From NCBI RefSeq assembly GCF_017573505.1, contig NZ_JAGEOJ010000018.1, positions 62,001-126,000 of the forward strand: a stretch of 64,000 bases of DNA. The letters are read 5' to 3'. The DNA comes from Actinomadura barringtoniae (GTDB lineage: Bacteria > Actinomycetota > Actinomycetes > Streptosporangiales > Streptosporangiaceae). The notes beneath the pieces are model-generated. The model worked only from the letters and a program-made list of their open reading frames with translations. It ran no database searches and was not told where the DNA came from. The translations under genes were made by a program, and so were the position numbers. Below are positions 34,801 through 44,072 of the stretch, one piece after another. Each line of letters opens with the position of its first letter. The stretch's first letter is position 1.

Positions 34801-36036
34801 ATGGTGACGGCCATCGACGACGGCGCCATCGGCGCGCTGCGTTCCGAACGACTCGACTGGCGTTTCAAGGCGATCCCCGCCGCGGCCCACGGAGAGACCG
34901 TCGAGGACTACCTCCGGGCCGGGCCCACGCTCGACGAGCTGGGCACCCCGCTCCTCACCCTCGACGAGGGCGCGCTCGCCCACAACGTGCGCCTGATGGC
35001 GGACTGGACGCGCGAGGCGGGCGTCCAGCTTTGCCCGCACGGCAAGACGACGATGGCGCCGCAACTGTGGCGCCGCCAGCTCGAAGCGGGCGCGTGGGGC
35101 ATCACGCTCGCCAACCTTCCGCAGCTGCGCGTCGCCCGCGCGTTCGGCGTGCAGCGCCTGATGCTGGCCAACTCGCTCCTCGACCCCGCCGGGCTGGCGT
35201 GGATGGCCGGGCAGCTCGACGGCGACCCGCACTTCTCGTTCGTCTCGTGGGTCGACTCGGTGCGCTCGGTGGAGCTGATGGACGAGGCGCTGCGCGCCGC
35301 GCACTCCCAGCGGCCCCTGGAGGTGTGCGTCGAGCTCGGCGGGCTGGACGGCCGTACGGGGGTGCGCGACGAGGAGGAGGCCCTCGAGATCGCCGACGCC
35401 GTGCGCAAGACCGGCACGCTGCGGCTGGCCGGGCTCGCCGGCTACGAGGGCGCGCTCGCGCACGACGCGTTGGAGGAGGGCCGCGAGGCGGTCGACGACT
35501 ACCTGCGCCGGGTCGCCGCGCTGCACGGCCGGCTGGCGTACGAGGCCGAGACCCCGATCGTGACCGCGGGCGGCAGCTCCTACTTCGACCAGGTCGTGGA
35601 CGTGCTCGGCGGTCTCGACGGCGCCGAGGTGATCCTGCGTTCGGGCGCGTACATCATCCACGACGACGGCTTCTACCGGAGCATCTCGCCGTTCGCGCGC
35701 GGGACGGGCGAGGAACTGCTGCGTTCGGCGATGCACGGCTGGGCGCGGGTGATCTCGCGGCCGGAGCCGGGCCTGGCGCTGCTGGACGCGGGCAAGCGCG
35801 ACCTGCCGTTCGACGAGGGGCTGCCCGAGCCGCAGTCGGTCGCGGACGCCACCTGCGTCGCGATGGCCGACCAGCACACGTTCCTGCGCGGCGGCCGCGT
35901 CGAGGTCGGCGACATCGTGAAGCTCGGCCTGTCGCATCCGTGCACCGCGATGGACAAGTGGAAGCTGATCCCGGTCCTGGGCGACGCGGGCGCCGAGAAC
36001 CCCGTCGTGGTCGACCTGATCAGGACCTGGTTCTGA
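34801..36036 (+). CDS. D-serine dehydratase/D-threonine aldolase-like PLP enzyme (fold type III)
   Basis: A 411-residue alanine-racemase-fold protein. The PLP-binding lysine lies in LCPHGKTTMAPQLW, and the C-terminal DSD-type domain has the zinc-binding pair His and Cys in LSHPCTAMDKWK plus ADQHTFL. This matches eukaryotic-type zinc D-serine dehydratase and the bacterial amino-acid deaminase subgroup, which release ammonia and a keto acid through an enamine. AGGAGG sits five bases upstream of the ATG. Its stop overlaps the start of the next gene (TGATG). Substrate may be D-serine, D-threonine or a 3-hydroxy-D-amino acid. Confidence 0.85.
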   Translation: MVTAIDDGAIGALRSERLDWRFKAIPAAAHGETVEDYLRAGPTLDELGTPLLTLDEGALAHNVRLMADWTREAGVQLCPHGKTTMAPQLWRRQLEAGAWGITLANLPQLRVARAFGVQRLMLANSLLDPAGLAWMAGQLDGDPHFSFVSWVDSVRSVELMDEALRAAHSQRPLEVCVELGGLDGRTGVRDEEEALEIADAVRKTGTLRLAGLAGYEGALAHDALEEGREAVDDYLRRVAALHGRLAYEAETPIVTAGGSSYFDQVVDVLGGLDGAEVILRSGAYIIHDDGFYRSISPFARGTGEELLRSAMHGWARVISRPEPGLALLDAGKRDLPFDEGLPEPQSVADATCVAMADQHTFLRGGRVEVGDIVKLGLSHPCTAMDKWKLIPVLGDAGAENPVVVDLIRTWF

Positions 36037-37646
36037 TGTCCCGCCTGGTGATCCGCGGCGCGCGCGTCGTGGACGGTACGGGCGCACCCGGACGGGTCGC
36101 GGACGTCGCGATCGAGGTCTCCGGCGGCCGCATCGACGAGATCGGCGACGGGCAGACCGGGCCACGCCTGACCGGGACGGACACGATCGACGCGGACGGG
36201 CTCGTGCTCGCCCCCGGCTTCATCGACATGCACGCGCACTCCGACCTCGCGCTGCTCATCGAGCCCGACCACCTGGCGAAGGTGGGCCAGGGCGTCACGT
36301 GCGAGGTGATCGGCCAGGACGGCCTGTCGTACGCGCCGGTCGACGACGACACGCTCGCCGCCACCCGCAAGGCGATCGCGGGCTGGAACAGCGATCCGCC
36401 CGGGTTCGACTGGAGCTGGCGGAGCGTCGGCGAGTACCTGGACCGGCTCGACCAGGGCATCGCCGTCAACGCCTGCTACCTCGTGCCGCAGGGGACCGTC
36501 CGGATGCTCGCGATGGGCTGGGAGGCGCGCCCGCCGACCGAGGTCGAGCTCGACCGGCAGCGTGAGCTCGTCGCGCAGGGCATCGAGGAGGGTGCGGTCG
36601 GCATGTCCAGCGGGCTGACCTACGTGCCCGGGATGTACGCGAGCGACGACGAGCTCCTGGAGCTGTGCCGCGTGGTCGCCGATCTCGGCGGCTTCTACTC
36701 GCCGCACCACCGCTCGTACGGCGCGGGCGCGCTGGAGGCGTACGCCGAGATGGTGGAGCTGTCGCGCCGCTCGGGCTGCCCGCTCCACCTCGCCCACGCG
36801 ACCATGAACTTCGGCGTCAACCGAGGCCGCGCCCCCGACCTGCTGCGCCTGCTGGACGAGGCGATCGAGGGCGGCTGCGACATCACCCTCGACACCTATC
36901 CCTACCTGCCCGGCTCCACCACGCTTGCCGCGCTGCTGCCGAGCTGGGCGAACGAGGGCGGGCCCGCCGCGACGCTGGCCCGGCTCGCCGACCAGGGCGA
37001 ACGAGACCGGATCCGGCACGTGATGGAGGTCGACGGCTCGGACGGCTGCCACGGCGTGCCCGCCGAGTGGGAGACCATCGAGATCTCCGGCTCGCCCGAT
37101 CCGTCGGTCATCGGGAGGACCGTCGCCGAACTCGCGGAGGCGGCCGGGCGGCCCGCGTTCGACGTCTACGCCGACCGGCTGCTGGCCGACGACCTCGCCA
37201 CCACGATCCTTCAGCACGTCGGGCACGAGGAGAACGTTCAGGCGATCATGCGGCACCCGGCGCACACCGGCGGGAGCGACGGCCTGCTGGCGGCGGCCAA
37301 GCCGCATCCGCGCGCCTGGGGAACGTTCCCGCGCTACCTCGGCCACTACGTGCGCGACCTCGGCGTCCTGACGCTGGAGGAGTGCGTCGCGCACCTGACC
37401 GGCCGGGCCGCGCGGCGGCTGAAGCTGGCCGACCGGGGCCTGGTCAGGCCCGGGCTGCGCGCGGACCTCGTGCTCTTCGACCCGGCGGAGGTACGCGACG
37501 CGGCGACCTTCGCCGAGCCCCGGCAGCAGGCCGAGGGCATCCCCTACGTCTTCGTCAACGGGGTCGCGGTCATCGCGGACGGGCGGCACACCGGCGCACT
37601 GCCGGGCCGGTCGCTCCGCAGGACGGCGGACGGAGTCACCAGATAG
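36036..37646 (+). CDS. N-acyl-D-amino-acid deacylase (amidohydrolase)
   Basis: A 536-residue metal amidohydrolase. The family layout is present: small N-terminal beta domain, then GFIDMHAHSDLALL (first metal histidines), EEGAVGMSSGLTYVPG, SPHHRSYG, HLAHATMNFG, TLDTYPY, GSDG with the catalytic Asp near residue 416, and a C-terminal RADLVLFDP strand. D-aminoacylases release D-amino acids from N-acyl derivatives, for instance from modified peptidoglycan or antibiotics. Translationally coupled to the dehydratase-like gene, so its product would feed that enzyme. Confidence 0.87.
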   Translation: MSRLVIRGARVVDGTGAPGRVADVAIEVSGGRIDEIGDGQTGPRLTGTDTIDADGLVLAPGFIDMHAHSDLALLIEPDHLAKVGQGVTCEVIGQDGLSYAPVDDDTLAATRKAIAGWNSDPPGFDWSWRSVGEYLDRLDQGIAVNACYLVPQGTVRMLAMGWEARPPTEVELDRQRELVAQGIEEGAVGMSSGLTYVPGMYASDDELLELCRVVADLGGFYSPHHRSYGAGALEAYAEMVELSRRSGCPLHLAHATMNFGVNRGRAPDLLRLLDEAIEGGCDITLDTYPYLPGSTTLAALLPSWANEGGPAATLARLADQGERDRIRHVMEVDGSDGCHGVPAEWETIEISGSPDPSVIGRTVAELAEAAGRPAFDVYADRLLADDLATTILQHVGHEENVQAIMRHPAHTGGSDGLLAAAKPHPRAWGTFPRYLGHYVRDLGVLTLEECVAHLTGRAARRLKLADRGLVRPGLRADLVLFDPAEVRDAATFAEPRQQAEGIPYVFVNGVAVIADGRHTGALPGRSLRRTADGVTR

Positions 37647-37683
37647 CCCGAGCTCGACCCCCCTATCGCGAAGGACACCCCCC

Positions 37684-39123
37684 ATGGTCCATTGGCTCCA
37701 ACACGAGACGGGTGGTCTGCTGCTGCTGTGCGCGGCGGCCATCGCGGTCCTGCTGTTCCTGATCATCGTCGTCAAGCTGGAACCGTTCATCTCGCTGCTG
37801 GTCTCCGGCCTGGCCCTCGGCCTCGCCGCCGGGCTCAGCGTCGACAAGCTCGTCGGCACCGCGCTGAGCTCCAAGACCTCGCTGCTGGAAACCGGATTCG
37901 GGGGAATCCTCGGCCATATCGCGCCCATCATCGGGCTCGGCACGATCCTCGGCGCGATCCTGGAGGCCTCGGGCGGCGCGGACGTGCTGACCCGGCGGCT
38001 GCTCGGCATCTTCGGTGAACGCGGCGCGCCGCTGGCGATGGGGCTGGCCGGCCTCATCTTCGGCATCCCGGTGTTCTTCGACATCGGCATCTTCGTGCTG
38101 GCGCCTCTGGTCTACATCACCGCCAAGCGCGGCGGCCGCTCGCTCGTGCTGTACGCGATGCCGCTGCTGGCGGGCCTGTCCATGACGCACGCGTTCCTGC
38201 CGCCGCACCCCGGTCCGGTGGCGGCGGCCGGGCTGCTCGGCGTCTCGCTCGGCTGGCTCATCGTGATGGGCCTGATCTGCGGCCTCCCCGCGTTCCTGGT
38301 CGCGGGCGTCTGGTGGGGTTCGTTCATCGGCAAGCGCGTGATCATCGACGTGCCCGAGGACTTCATCGTCGGTGAGGAGGCGCGCGAGGCCGAGGCCGAG
38401 GGCGAGATCGACGCCGAGGAGGGCGGAAAGGAGGGCGGTAAGAAGGAGCTCCCCGAGCCGCCGCTCAGCCTGGTGCTGCTGGTCATCGCCGTCCCGCTCG
38501 TGCTCATCCTGCTCGCCACGTTCGGCACGGTCTGGTGGAAGCACAGCTCCCTGCTCCCGACGCTGACGTTCCTCGGCACGCCCGCCGTGGCGCTCACCAT
38601 CGCCGTGCTGCTGGCCATGTGGCTGCTCGGACTGCGCCGCGGCATCCCGTCCGCCGAACTGTCCAGCCTCGCCACCAAGTCGCTGCGGCCGGTCGGCATG
38701 ATCCTGCTCGTGGTCGGCGCGGGCGCGTTCTTCGGCGCGGTCATCGCGGCGACCGGCGTCGGCAAGGCGCTCGCCGACACCCTGTCGAGCTGGGGCCTGC
38801 CGGTCATCGTGCTGGCCTACCTCATCAGCTGCGGGCTGCGGCTGGCGCAGGGCTCGGCGACCGTCGCCATCGTCACGACCGGCGGCATCGTCGCCCCGCT
38901 GCTGAAGGAGCACGACTACTCGCAGGCGCACATCGCGCTCATCGTCATCGCCATCTCGGCGGGCTCGATCATCGCCTCGCACGTCAACGACGGCGGGTTC
39001 TGGATCGTGTCGCGCTACTTCAACATGTCGGTCCGGGACACCCTGAAGACCTGGACGGTGCTGGAGACGATCCTGTCGGTGGTCGGGTTCGCGGTCGCCG
39101 GGCTGCTCAGCACGTTCATCTAG
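37684..39123 (+). CDS. GntP-family permease (gluconate or D-serine/H+ symporter)
   Basis: A 479-residue transporter with about twelve helices. It has GFGGILGHIAPIIGLGTILGAILEASGGAD and GIPVFFDIGIFVLAPL early, LPPHPGPVAAA after TM5, and RLAQGSATVA plus SHVNDGGFW late, all GntP hallmarks. E. coli members include GntT/GntP and the D-serine permease DsdX. Placement behind a D-serine-dehydratase-like enzyme favours the second role. A charged Glu/Lys-rich cytoplasmic loop (about 230-260) is longer than usual. It ends adjacent to the converging tetR stop. Confidence 0.88.
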   Translation: MVHWLQHETGGLLLLCAAAIAVLLFLIIVVKLEPFISLLVSGLALGLAAGLSVDKLVGTALSSKTSLLETGFGGILGHIAPIIGLGTILGAILEASGGADVLTRRLLGIFGERGAPLAMGLAGLIFGIPVFFDIGIFVLAPLVYITAKRGGRSLVLYAMPLLAGLSMTHAFLPPHPGPVAAAGLLGVSLGWLIVMGLICGLPAFLVAGVWWGSFIGKRVIIDVPEDFIVGEEAREAEAEGEIDAEEGGKEGGKKELPEPPLSLVLLVIAVPLVLILLATFGTVWWKHSSLLPTLTFLGTPAVALTIAVLLAMWLLGLRRGIPSAELSSLATKSLRPVGMILLVVGAGAFFGAVIAATGVGKALADTLSSWGLPVIVLAYLISCGLRLAQGSATVAIVTTGGIVAPLLKEHDYSQAHIALIVIAISAGSIIASHVNDGGFWIVSRYFNMSVRDTLKTWTVLETILSVVGFAVAGLLSTFI

Positions 39124-39762
39124 TCATTCGGCACTGCCGGGCATCAGCGAACGGACGTGGGCCATGATCGGCCCGCGCAGGCCGGGAAGGGCGGCGTGGT
39201 CGCCCGCGGCGACCTTCCCGGTCACCATCGCGGCGACGCCGCCCACGACCATCTGCGCGGCGAACTCGGGGTCGGGCAGGTCGCGCCATCCCCGGTCGTC
39301 CAGCAGCACCCGCAGCATCAGCTGGACGAACTGCCGCTGGATCTCGTGCCGGCGGCTCGCGGCGGCCGGTCCGGCGGCGTAGACCTCCAGCAGGAACGTG
39401 CGGGCGCGCGCCGAGTCGGCGGCCAGCCCGTCCAGGTAGTGGGTCAGCACCTGGTCGAAGCGTTCCAGCGCGGGCAGCTCGGGCGGGCCCACCGCATCGG
39501 TCACCGCACCGAGCAGCAACTCGGCCGAGGTCTCGAACGCGGCGAGAAAACAGTCCTGCTTGTCGGTGAAATGTTCGTAGAACGTCTCACGTGACACGTG
39601 CGCGCGCTTCAGCACGTCGGCCACCGAGGTGTGCACGTAGCCCTTCTCCGCGACGACCTCGGTGATGCCCTGCAGCAGGCGTTGCCGCTGGGAGGCGGCG
39701 ACCTGTTCCCGGGTCAGCTGATGACGACCCCGGGGAAGCGCGTCGAAGCCGGGGGAGTCCAC
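39124..39762 (-). CDS. TetR-family transcriptional regulator
   Basis: A 212-residue protein from GTG 39762. The HTH (ITEVVAEKGYVHTSVADVLKRAHVSRETFYEHFTDKQDCFLAAF) is canonical; the C-terminal ligand domain is all-helical and unspecific. A perfect 20-bp palindrome lies 53 bp upstream, and a drug-exporter-type MFS gene is divergent, so the usual repressor-exporter pairing applies. Confidence 0.88.
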   Translation of the reverse strand: MDSPGFDALPRGRHQLTREQVAASQRQRLLQGITEVVAEKGYVHTSVADVLKRAHVSRETFYEHFTDKQDCFLAAFETSAELLLGAVTDAVGPPELPALERFDQVLTHYLDGLAADSARARTFLLEVYAAGPAAASRRHEIQRQFVQLMLRVLLDDRGWRDLPDPEFAAQMVVGGVAAMVTGKVAAGDHAALPGLRGPIMAHVRSLMPGSAE

Positions 39763-40147
39763 GGCACAAAGTTACCAATCAGTCGGTGAACTGGACAGAG
39801 ACAATCTCCCGCGCCACGAACATGTGTGTTCGTGAAGGTGTTAACGTCTTCTCTGCATTCGGGGGCGGTCGCCGGTGTCGCGGAGGTATCGGCCGGCCGA
39901 GTGATCAAGGCCCGGCGCGACGGGCTCGCGGTGACCGCTAAGCCGGACAGCACGCCACGGGGGCCGAGCTGCGATGGTGCGATGGCGCCGCGCGTTCCGC
40001 CGACCCCGTCGCCGGGCCAGATCTCTCCGAATCCCGCAGGCGCCTTCGGGCGTACATGCGTGGCCGCGAGCGTCGCAGCCGTCGCGCAACCGTCACGGTG
40101 GCGCCGGTGTTCCACGTGCGTACCGCTTCCCCGTCCTGGGAGACCTC
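39763..40147. other. 385-bp divergent intergenic region
   Basis: Between tetR and the MFS exporter. It holds the palindrome at 39815-39834 and a GTTAAC-containing AT-richer patch just after it. The rest (39860-40135) has no recognisable gene, repeat or RNA; an open frame that crosses it continues only as a shifted reading of the MFS gene. Confidence 0.5.
39815..39834. promoter_or_regulatory. Perfect palindrome, probable TetR operator
   Basis: CACGAACA and TGTTCGTG flank a TGTG centre (8-bp arms). It is positioned in the divergent tetR/MFS region, 53 bp from the tetR start. Confidence 0.65.
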
Positions 40148-41623
40148 GTGGAACGACGCGCGCGCGGCCTGCTGGCCGTGCTCCTGACCGGCCAGTTCAT
40201 GGTGAACGTCGACATCGCCATCGTGAACGTGGCCGCCCCGGCCGTCCGGTCCGACCTGCATCCCTCCGGCGGCGCGCTGGAGCTGGTGATCTCGGGCTAC
40301 ACGCTCACCTACGCCATGCTGCTGATCACCGGCGCCCGCCTCGGCGACACCTGGGGCCACCGCCGCTCCTTTCTCGGCGGACTCGCCCTCTTCACGCTCG
40401 CCTCGCTGGCCTGCGGGCTGGCCCCGGCGACGCCCGCGCTGATCGTCGCCCGGATCGTGCAGGGCGCTGCGGGCGCGCTGATGGTGCCGCAGGTCCTGTC
40501 CGGCATCCAGACCCACTTCGTCGGCAAGGCGCGCGAACGGGCGCAGGGGCTGCTCGTGCTGACGCTGTCCGGCGGCGCGGTCGCGGGCCAGGCGCTCGGC
40601 GGCATCGTCGTGTCGGCCGACCTGTTCGGCCTGTCGTGGCGGCCGATCTTCCTGATCAACGTTCCGGTGGGCCTGGCCATGCTCGCGCTCGGCCCGCGGC
40701 TGATGCCCGCCGACGTACGCGGTGAGCGCAAGCGCCTGGACCTCGGCGGCGTCGCGTTGCTGTCGGCGGCCGTGCTCGCCGCGATGCTGCCGCTGGTGTT
40801 CGGCCGGGAGCTGCACTGGCCGGTGTGGCTGTGGGTCATGCTCGCCGCCAGCGTTCCGGCACTGGTCGCGTTCGTGCTGTGGCAGCGCCGGGTCAAGGCC
40901 CGGGGTGGATACCCGCTGCTCAACCTCGAAGTGATCGCCCAGCCGGTGATCCGGTGGGGCCTCGCCTCGCTCGCGGCGTCGACGGCGACGTACTTCGCGC
41001 TGATGTTCGTGCTGGCGCTCTACCTGCAGCAGGGGCTCGGCAAGAGCCCGCTGTTCTCGGGACTGGTGCTGGTGTCGTGGGTCGCGGCGTTCGGCATCGC
41101 CGGGCCGGTGCTGCCGCGCTGCCCACAGTGGTTCTCCTCCCGCGCGGCCGTCATCGGGTACGTGATCCTCGCGGTCGCCTACCTGGCGATCGGCGCCTCG
41201 CACGCCCACCCGGTGCCGCTGGTCATCGCGCTCGGCTTCGGCGGGCTCGGCCTCGGCATGGGCTTCGCGTCGATGCTCGGCCGGATGAGCGCCGCCCTGC
41301 CACAGCGGTACGCGGCGGACATGAGCGGCCTGTTCAACACCAACGCGCAGCTGGCGGCGGTCGCGGGCGTCGCCGTCTTCGGGACCGTCTACCTGGGTTT
41401 CGCCGACCGTCCCCAGCACGCGTTCACCATCGTGACGAGCGTGTTCGCGGCGTCCGCCCTCACCGCGGCCGTGCTGGCGGCGATCACCGTGCGCCTCGCG
41501 CGCCGTACGGCGGTGTCAGGGGCGGAATCAGCGTCGGGATCAGGGGAGCAGGCCGGAGCGGCGGGCGGCGGCGACGGCCTCGAGGCGGGTGTGGGAGCCG
41601 AGCTTGCGCATGGCGGAGCGTAG
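40148..41623 (+). CDS. MFS drug-exporter-type transporter (DHA2-like)
   Basis: I start at GTG 40148, preceded by GGGAG at five bases, giving 491 residues; upstream extensions are Arg-rich and not transporter-like. The protein opens with LLAVLLTGQFMVNVDIAIVNVAAPAVR, has GARLGDTWGHRRSFLGG (motif A) and QALGGIVVSADLFGLSWRPIFLINVPVG. It ends with a low-complexity tail (SGAESASGSGEQAGAAGGGDG...) whose last 84 bases are antisense to the converging LuxR gene. Probably exports a drug or metabolite under the divergent TetR. Confidence 0.86.
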   Translation: MERRARGLLAVLLTGQFMVNVDIAIVNVAAPAVRSDLHPSGGALELVISGYTLTYAMLLITGARLGDTWGHRRSFLGGLALFTLASLACGLAPATPALIVARIVQGAAGALMVPQVLSGIQTHFVGKARERAQGLLVLTLSGGAVAGQALGGIVVSADLFGLSWRPIFLINVPVGLAMLALGPRLMPADVRGERKRLDLGGVALLSAAVLAAMLPLVFGRELHWPVWLWVMLAASVPALVAFVLWQRRVKARGGYPLLNLEVIAQPVIRWGLASLAASTATYFALMFVLALYLQQGLGKSPLFSGLVLVSWVAAFGIAGPVLPRCPQWFSSRAAVIGYVILAVAYLAIGASHAHPVPLVIALGFGGLGLGMGFASMLGRMSAALPQRYAADMSGLFNTNAQLAAVAGVAVFGTVYLGFADRPQHAFTIVTSVFAASALTAAVLAAITVRLARRTAVSGAESASGSGEQAGAAGGGDGLEAGVGAELAHGGA

Positions 41624-42364
41624 GTAGCTCTTGACCGTCTCCGGCAGCAGCCCGAGGCGCTGGGCGGTGTCGGCGTTCGTGCAGCCGATCGCGACGTAGG
41701 ACAGCACGTCCAGCTCCCGGGGCGACAGCGCGGGCCCGGGCGGGCGCATCCCGTCCGGGCTGGTCGCCGCGGCCAGCCGGATGGAGGCCGCCAGCAGCCG
41801 CTCGCGCACCGCGTCGTCGGTGACCTGCTCGGCGAGGCCGCGCAACTCGGCGTGCACGGCGCGGACCTCCTCCCACCGCGCGGTCGGGTCGCAGTCGGGC
41901 TGGAGGCGGGCGAGCGCCTCGTCGGCCTCGTCCCGTACGGCCAGCTCCTGCTCCAGGTCGCGGGTCGCCTCGACGGCCGCCGCGATCACCCGGTCGGCGA
42001 GCGAGAGCGGCTCGCGCAGCGCCCCGTACAGCACGCCGCGGACCCGCCGCCGCACCACGACCGGCACCGCCACGATCGACAGCAGCCCCTCGGCGGCGAC
42101 CGGCGCGTCGTAGTCGTGGCTGATCGTCGCGGCCTGCGGGTAGTTGCTCACCCAGACCGGCCGCCCGAGCGCCATCGCCTTGCCGCCGAGCCCGGACCCC
42201 TGCCTGATCGTCAGGCCCTTCAGCGAGCCCGTGGAGTTGCCCACCAGCTCGGTGATCCGGAAGCGCTCCTGCCCGGCGAGCGCGCCGCCGAACACCATCG
42301 GCAGCCCCGTGCTCCGATGGAGTGACAGCACCGCGGCCCTGACCGCGCCGGCGTCGTCGCCCAT
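41540..42364 (-). CDS. GAF-domain LuxR-type transcriptional regulator
   Basis: From ATG 42364 (a TTG at 42373 would add three residues) this gives 274 residues. A GAF sensory domain (residues about 10-130: GGALAGQERFRITELVG, GKAMALGRPVWVSNYPQA, VPVVVRRRVRGVLYG) is followed by a helical linker. The LuxR HTH is LSPRELDVLSYVAIGCTNADTAQRLGLLPETVKSYLRSAMRKLG. Similar proteins in actinomycetes sit beside acyl-CoA ligase genes and control aromatic or fatty-acid use; here two ligase genes lie directly upstream on the same strand. Confidence 0.85.
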   Translation of the reverse strand: MGDDAGAVRAAVLSLHRSTGLPMVFGGALAGQERFRITELVGNSTGSLKGLTIRQGSGLGGKAMALGRPVWVSNYPQAATISHDYDAPVAAEGLLSIVAVPVVVRRRVRGVLYGALREPLSLADRVIAAAVEATRDLEQELAVRDEADEALARLQPDCDPTARWEEVRAVHAELRGLAEQVTDDAVRERLLAASIRLAAATSPDGMRPPGPALSPRELDVLSYVAIGCTNADTAQRLGLLPETVKSYLRSAMRKLGSHTRLEAVAAARRSGLLP

Positions 42365-42425
42365 GAGCCCCAATATGCCTGGTCGCGCGCCGTACGACCA
42401 GGGGTCGGGCGTGCCGGGGGCCCGA

Positions 42426-44072
42426 TCAGAGCTGGGAGAGGCCGAGGATGTCCAGGGACTCCTCGCGCATCTGGACCTTGCGGATCTTCCCGGTGACGGT
42501 CATCGGGAACTCGTCGACCAGGTAGACGTAGCGGGGGATCTTGTAGTGGGCGAGCCGGCCCGTGCAGAACTCCCGGAGCGACTCGTCGGTGATCGGCTCG
42601 GCGCCCGGCCGGAGCCGGATCCAGGCCATCAGTTCCTCGCCGTACTTCTCGTCGGGGGCCCCGATGACCTGGGCGTCCAGGATGTCGGGGTGGGTGTAGA
42701 GGAACTCCTCGATCTCGCGCGGGTAGACGTTCTCGCCGCCGCGGATGACCATGTCCTTGATCCGGCCGGTGATCTGCACGTAGCCGTCGGCGTCCATCAC
42801 CGCGATGTCGCCGGTGTGCATCCAGCGGGCCTTGTCGATGGCCTCGGCCGTCTTCTCCGGCTCGTCCCAGTAGCCCAGCATCACCGAGTAGCCGCGGGTG
42901 CAGAACTCGCCGGGCACACCGCGTTGCACGGTGACGCCGCTCTCCGGATCGACGATCTTGATCTCGAGATGCGGGTGGACGGTGCCGACGGTGGAGACGC
43001 GGCGGTCCACCGAGTCGCCCGCGCGGGTCTGCGTGGACACCGGCGAGGTCTCGGTCATGCCGTAGCAGATCGCCACCTCGGTCATGCCCATCCGCTCGAT
43101 GACCTGCTTCATCACCTCGACCGGGCAGGGCGAGCCCGCCATGATCCCGGTGCGCAGCGAGGACAGGTCGTAGGTCTCGAACGACGGGTCGCTGAGCTCG
43201 GCGATGAACATCGTCGGCACGCCGTACAGCGACGTGCAGCGCTCGGCCGCGACCGCCTGCAGCGTGGCCGTGGGGTCGAACGCGGGGGCCGGGATCACGA
43301 TGCACGAGCCGTGGCTGGTCGCCGCCAGGTTGCCCATGACCATGCCGAAGCAGTGGTAGAAGGGCACCGGCACGCAGATCCGGTCCTCCTCGTCATAGCC
43401 GCACAGCTCGCCGACGAAGAAGCCGTTGTTCAGGATGTTGTGGTGCGAGAGCGTCGCGCCCTTGGGGAACCCGGTCGTGCCGCTGGTGTACTGGATGTTG
43501 ATCGGGTCGTCCGCGCTGAGGCCCTCGGCGATCTCGGTCAGGCGCGCCGGGTCGCCAGTGCGGCCGGTGCCGAGCAGGTCGTTCCACGAGTCGCGGCCGA
43601 GCAGGACGACGTCGGTGAGCGCCTCGCACTTCGGCCGGACATCCTCGATCATCGCCGCGTAGTCGGAGGTCTTGAACGCGGGCGCGGCGACGAGCGTGCG
43701 GATGCCCGCCTGGTTGAGCACGAACTCCAGCTCGTGCACCCGGTAGGCGGGGTTGATGTTGACCAGGATCGCGCCGATCTTGGCGGTCGCGTACTGGACG
43801 AACGACCACTCCGCGCAGTTCGGCGCCCAGATGCCGACCCGGTCGCCGGTCTTGACGCCGAGCTCGAGCAGGCCGAGCGCGACGGCGTTCACCTCGTCGG
43901 CGAACTGCGCGTACGTCCAGCGCCGCCCGCTGGCGCACTCGACCAGCGCGTCCCGGTCGGGGTAGGCGGCGACCGTACGGTCCAGGTCGGCGCCGATCGT
44001 GTCGCCGAGCAGGGGGGCCGTGGACGGCCCGGAGGCGTAGGCGAGCGTCGACTTGATGATGGCCCCGGTCAT
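42426..44072 (-). CDS. AMP-binding acyl-CoA ligase (medium/long-chain FadD-like)
   Basis: A 548-residue ANL enzyme: the P-loop YTSGTTGFPKG near 202, YGMTETSPVSTQT near 345, the GYxVMLGYWDEPEKTAEA linker, TGDIAVMDADGYVQITGRIKDMVIRGGENVYPREIEE hinge, and the catalytic lysine in PMTVTGKIRKVQMRE. This pattern is that of the acyl-CoA synthetases used for fatty acids. Its ATG overlaps the stop of the upstream ligase by four bases, so both are made together and may act on related acids. Confidence 0.9.
   Translation of the reverse strand: MTGAIIKSTLAYASGPSTAPLLGDTIGADLDRTVAAYPDRDALVECASGRRWTYAQFADEVNAVALGLLELGVKTGDRVGIWAPNCAEWSFVQYATAKIGAILVNINPAYRVHELEFVLNQAGIRTLVAAPAFKTSDYAAMIEDVRPKCEALTDVVLLGRDSWNDLLGTGRTGDPARLTEIAEGLSADDPINIQYTSGTTGFPKGATLSHHNILNNGFFVGELCGYDEEDRICVPVPFYHCFGMVMGNLAATSHGSCIVIPAPAFDPTATLQAVAAERCTSLYGVPTMFIAELSDPSFETYDLSSLRTGIMAGSPCPVEVMKQVIERMGMTEVAICYGMTETSPVSTQTRAGDSVDRRVSTVGTVHPHLEIKIVDPESGVTVQRGVPGEFCTRGYSVMLGYWDEPEKTAEAIDKARWMHTGDIAVMDADGYVQITGRIKDMVIRGGENVYPREIEEFLYTHPDILDAQVIGAPDEKYGEELMAWIRLRPGAEPITDESLREFCTGRLAHYKIPRYVYLVDEFPMTVTGKIRKVQMREESLDILGLSQL

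Noticed and set aside
39826..40725. 299-codon plus-strand frame before the MFS gene
   Set aside because: Its last two thirds are a shifted reading of the MFS gene and the protein is Arg/Pro-rich without motifs.
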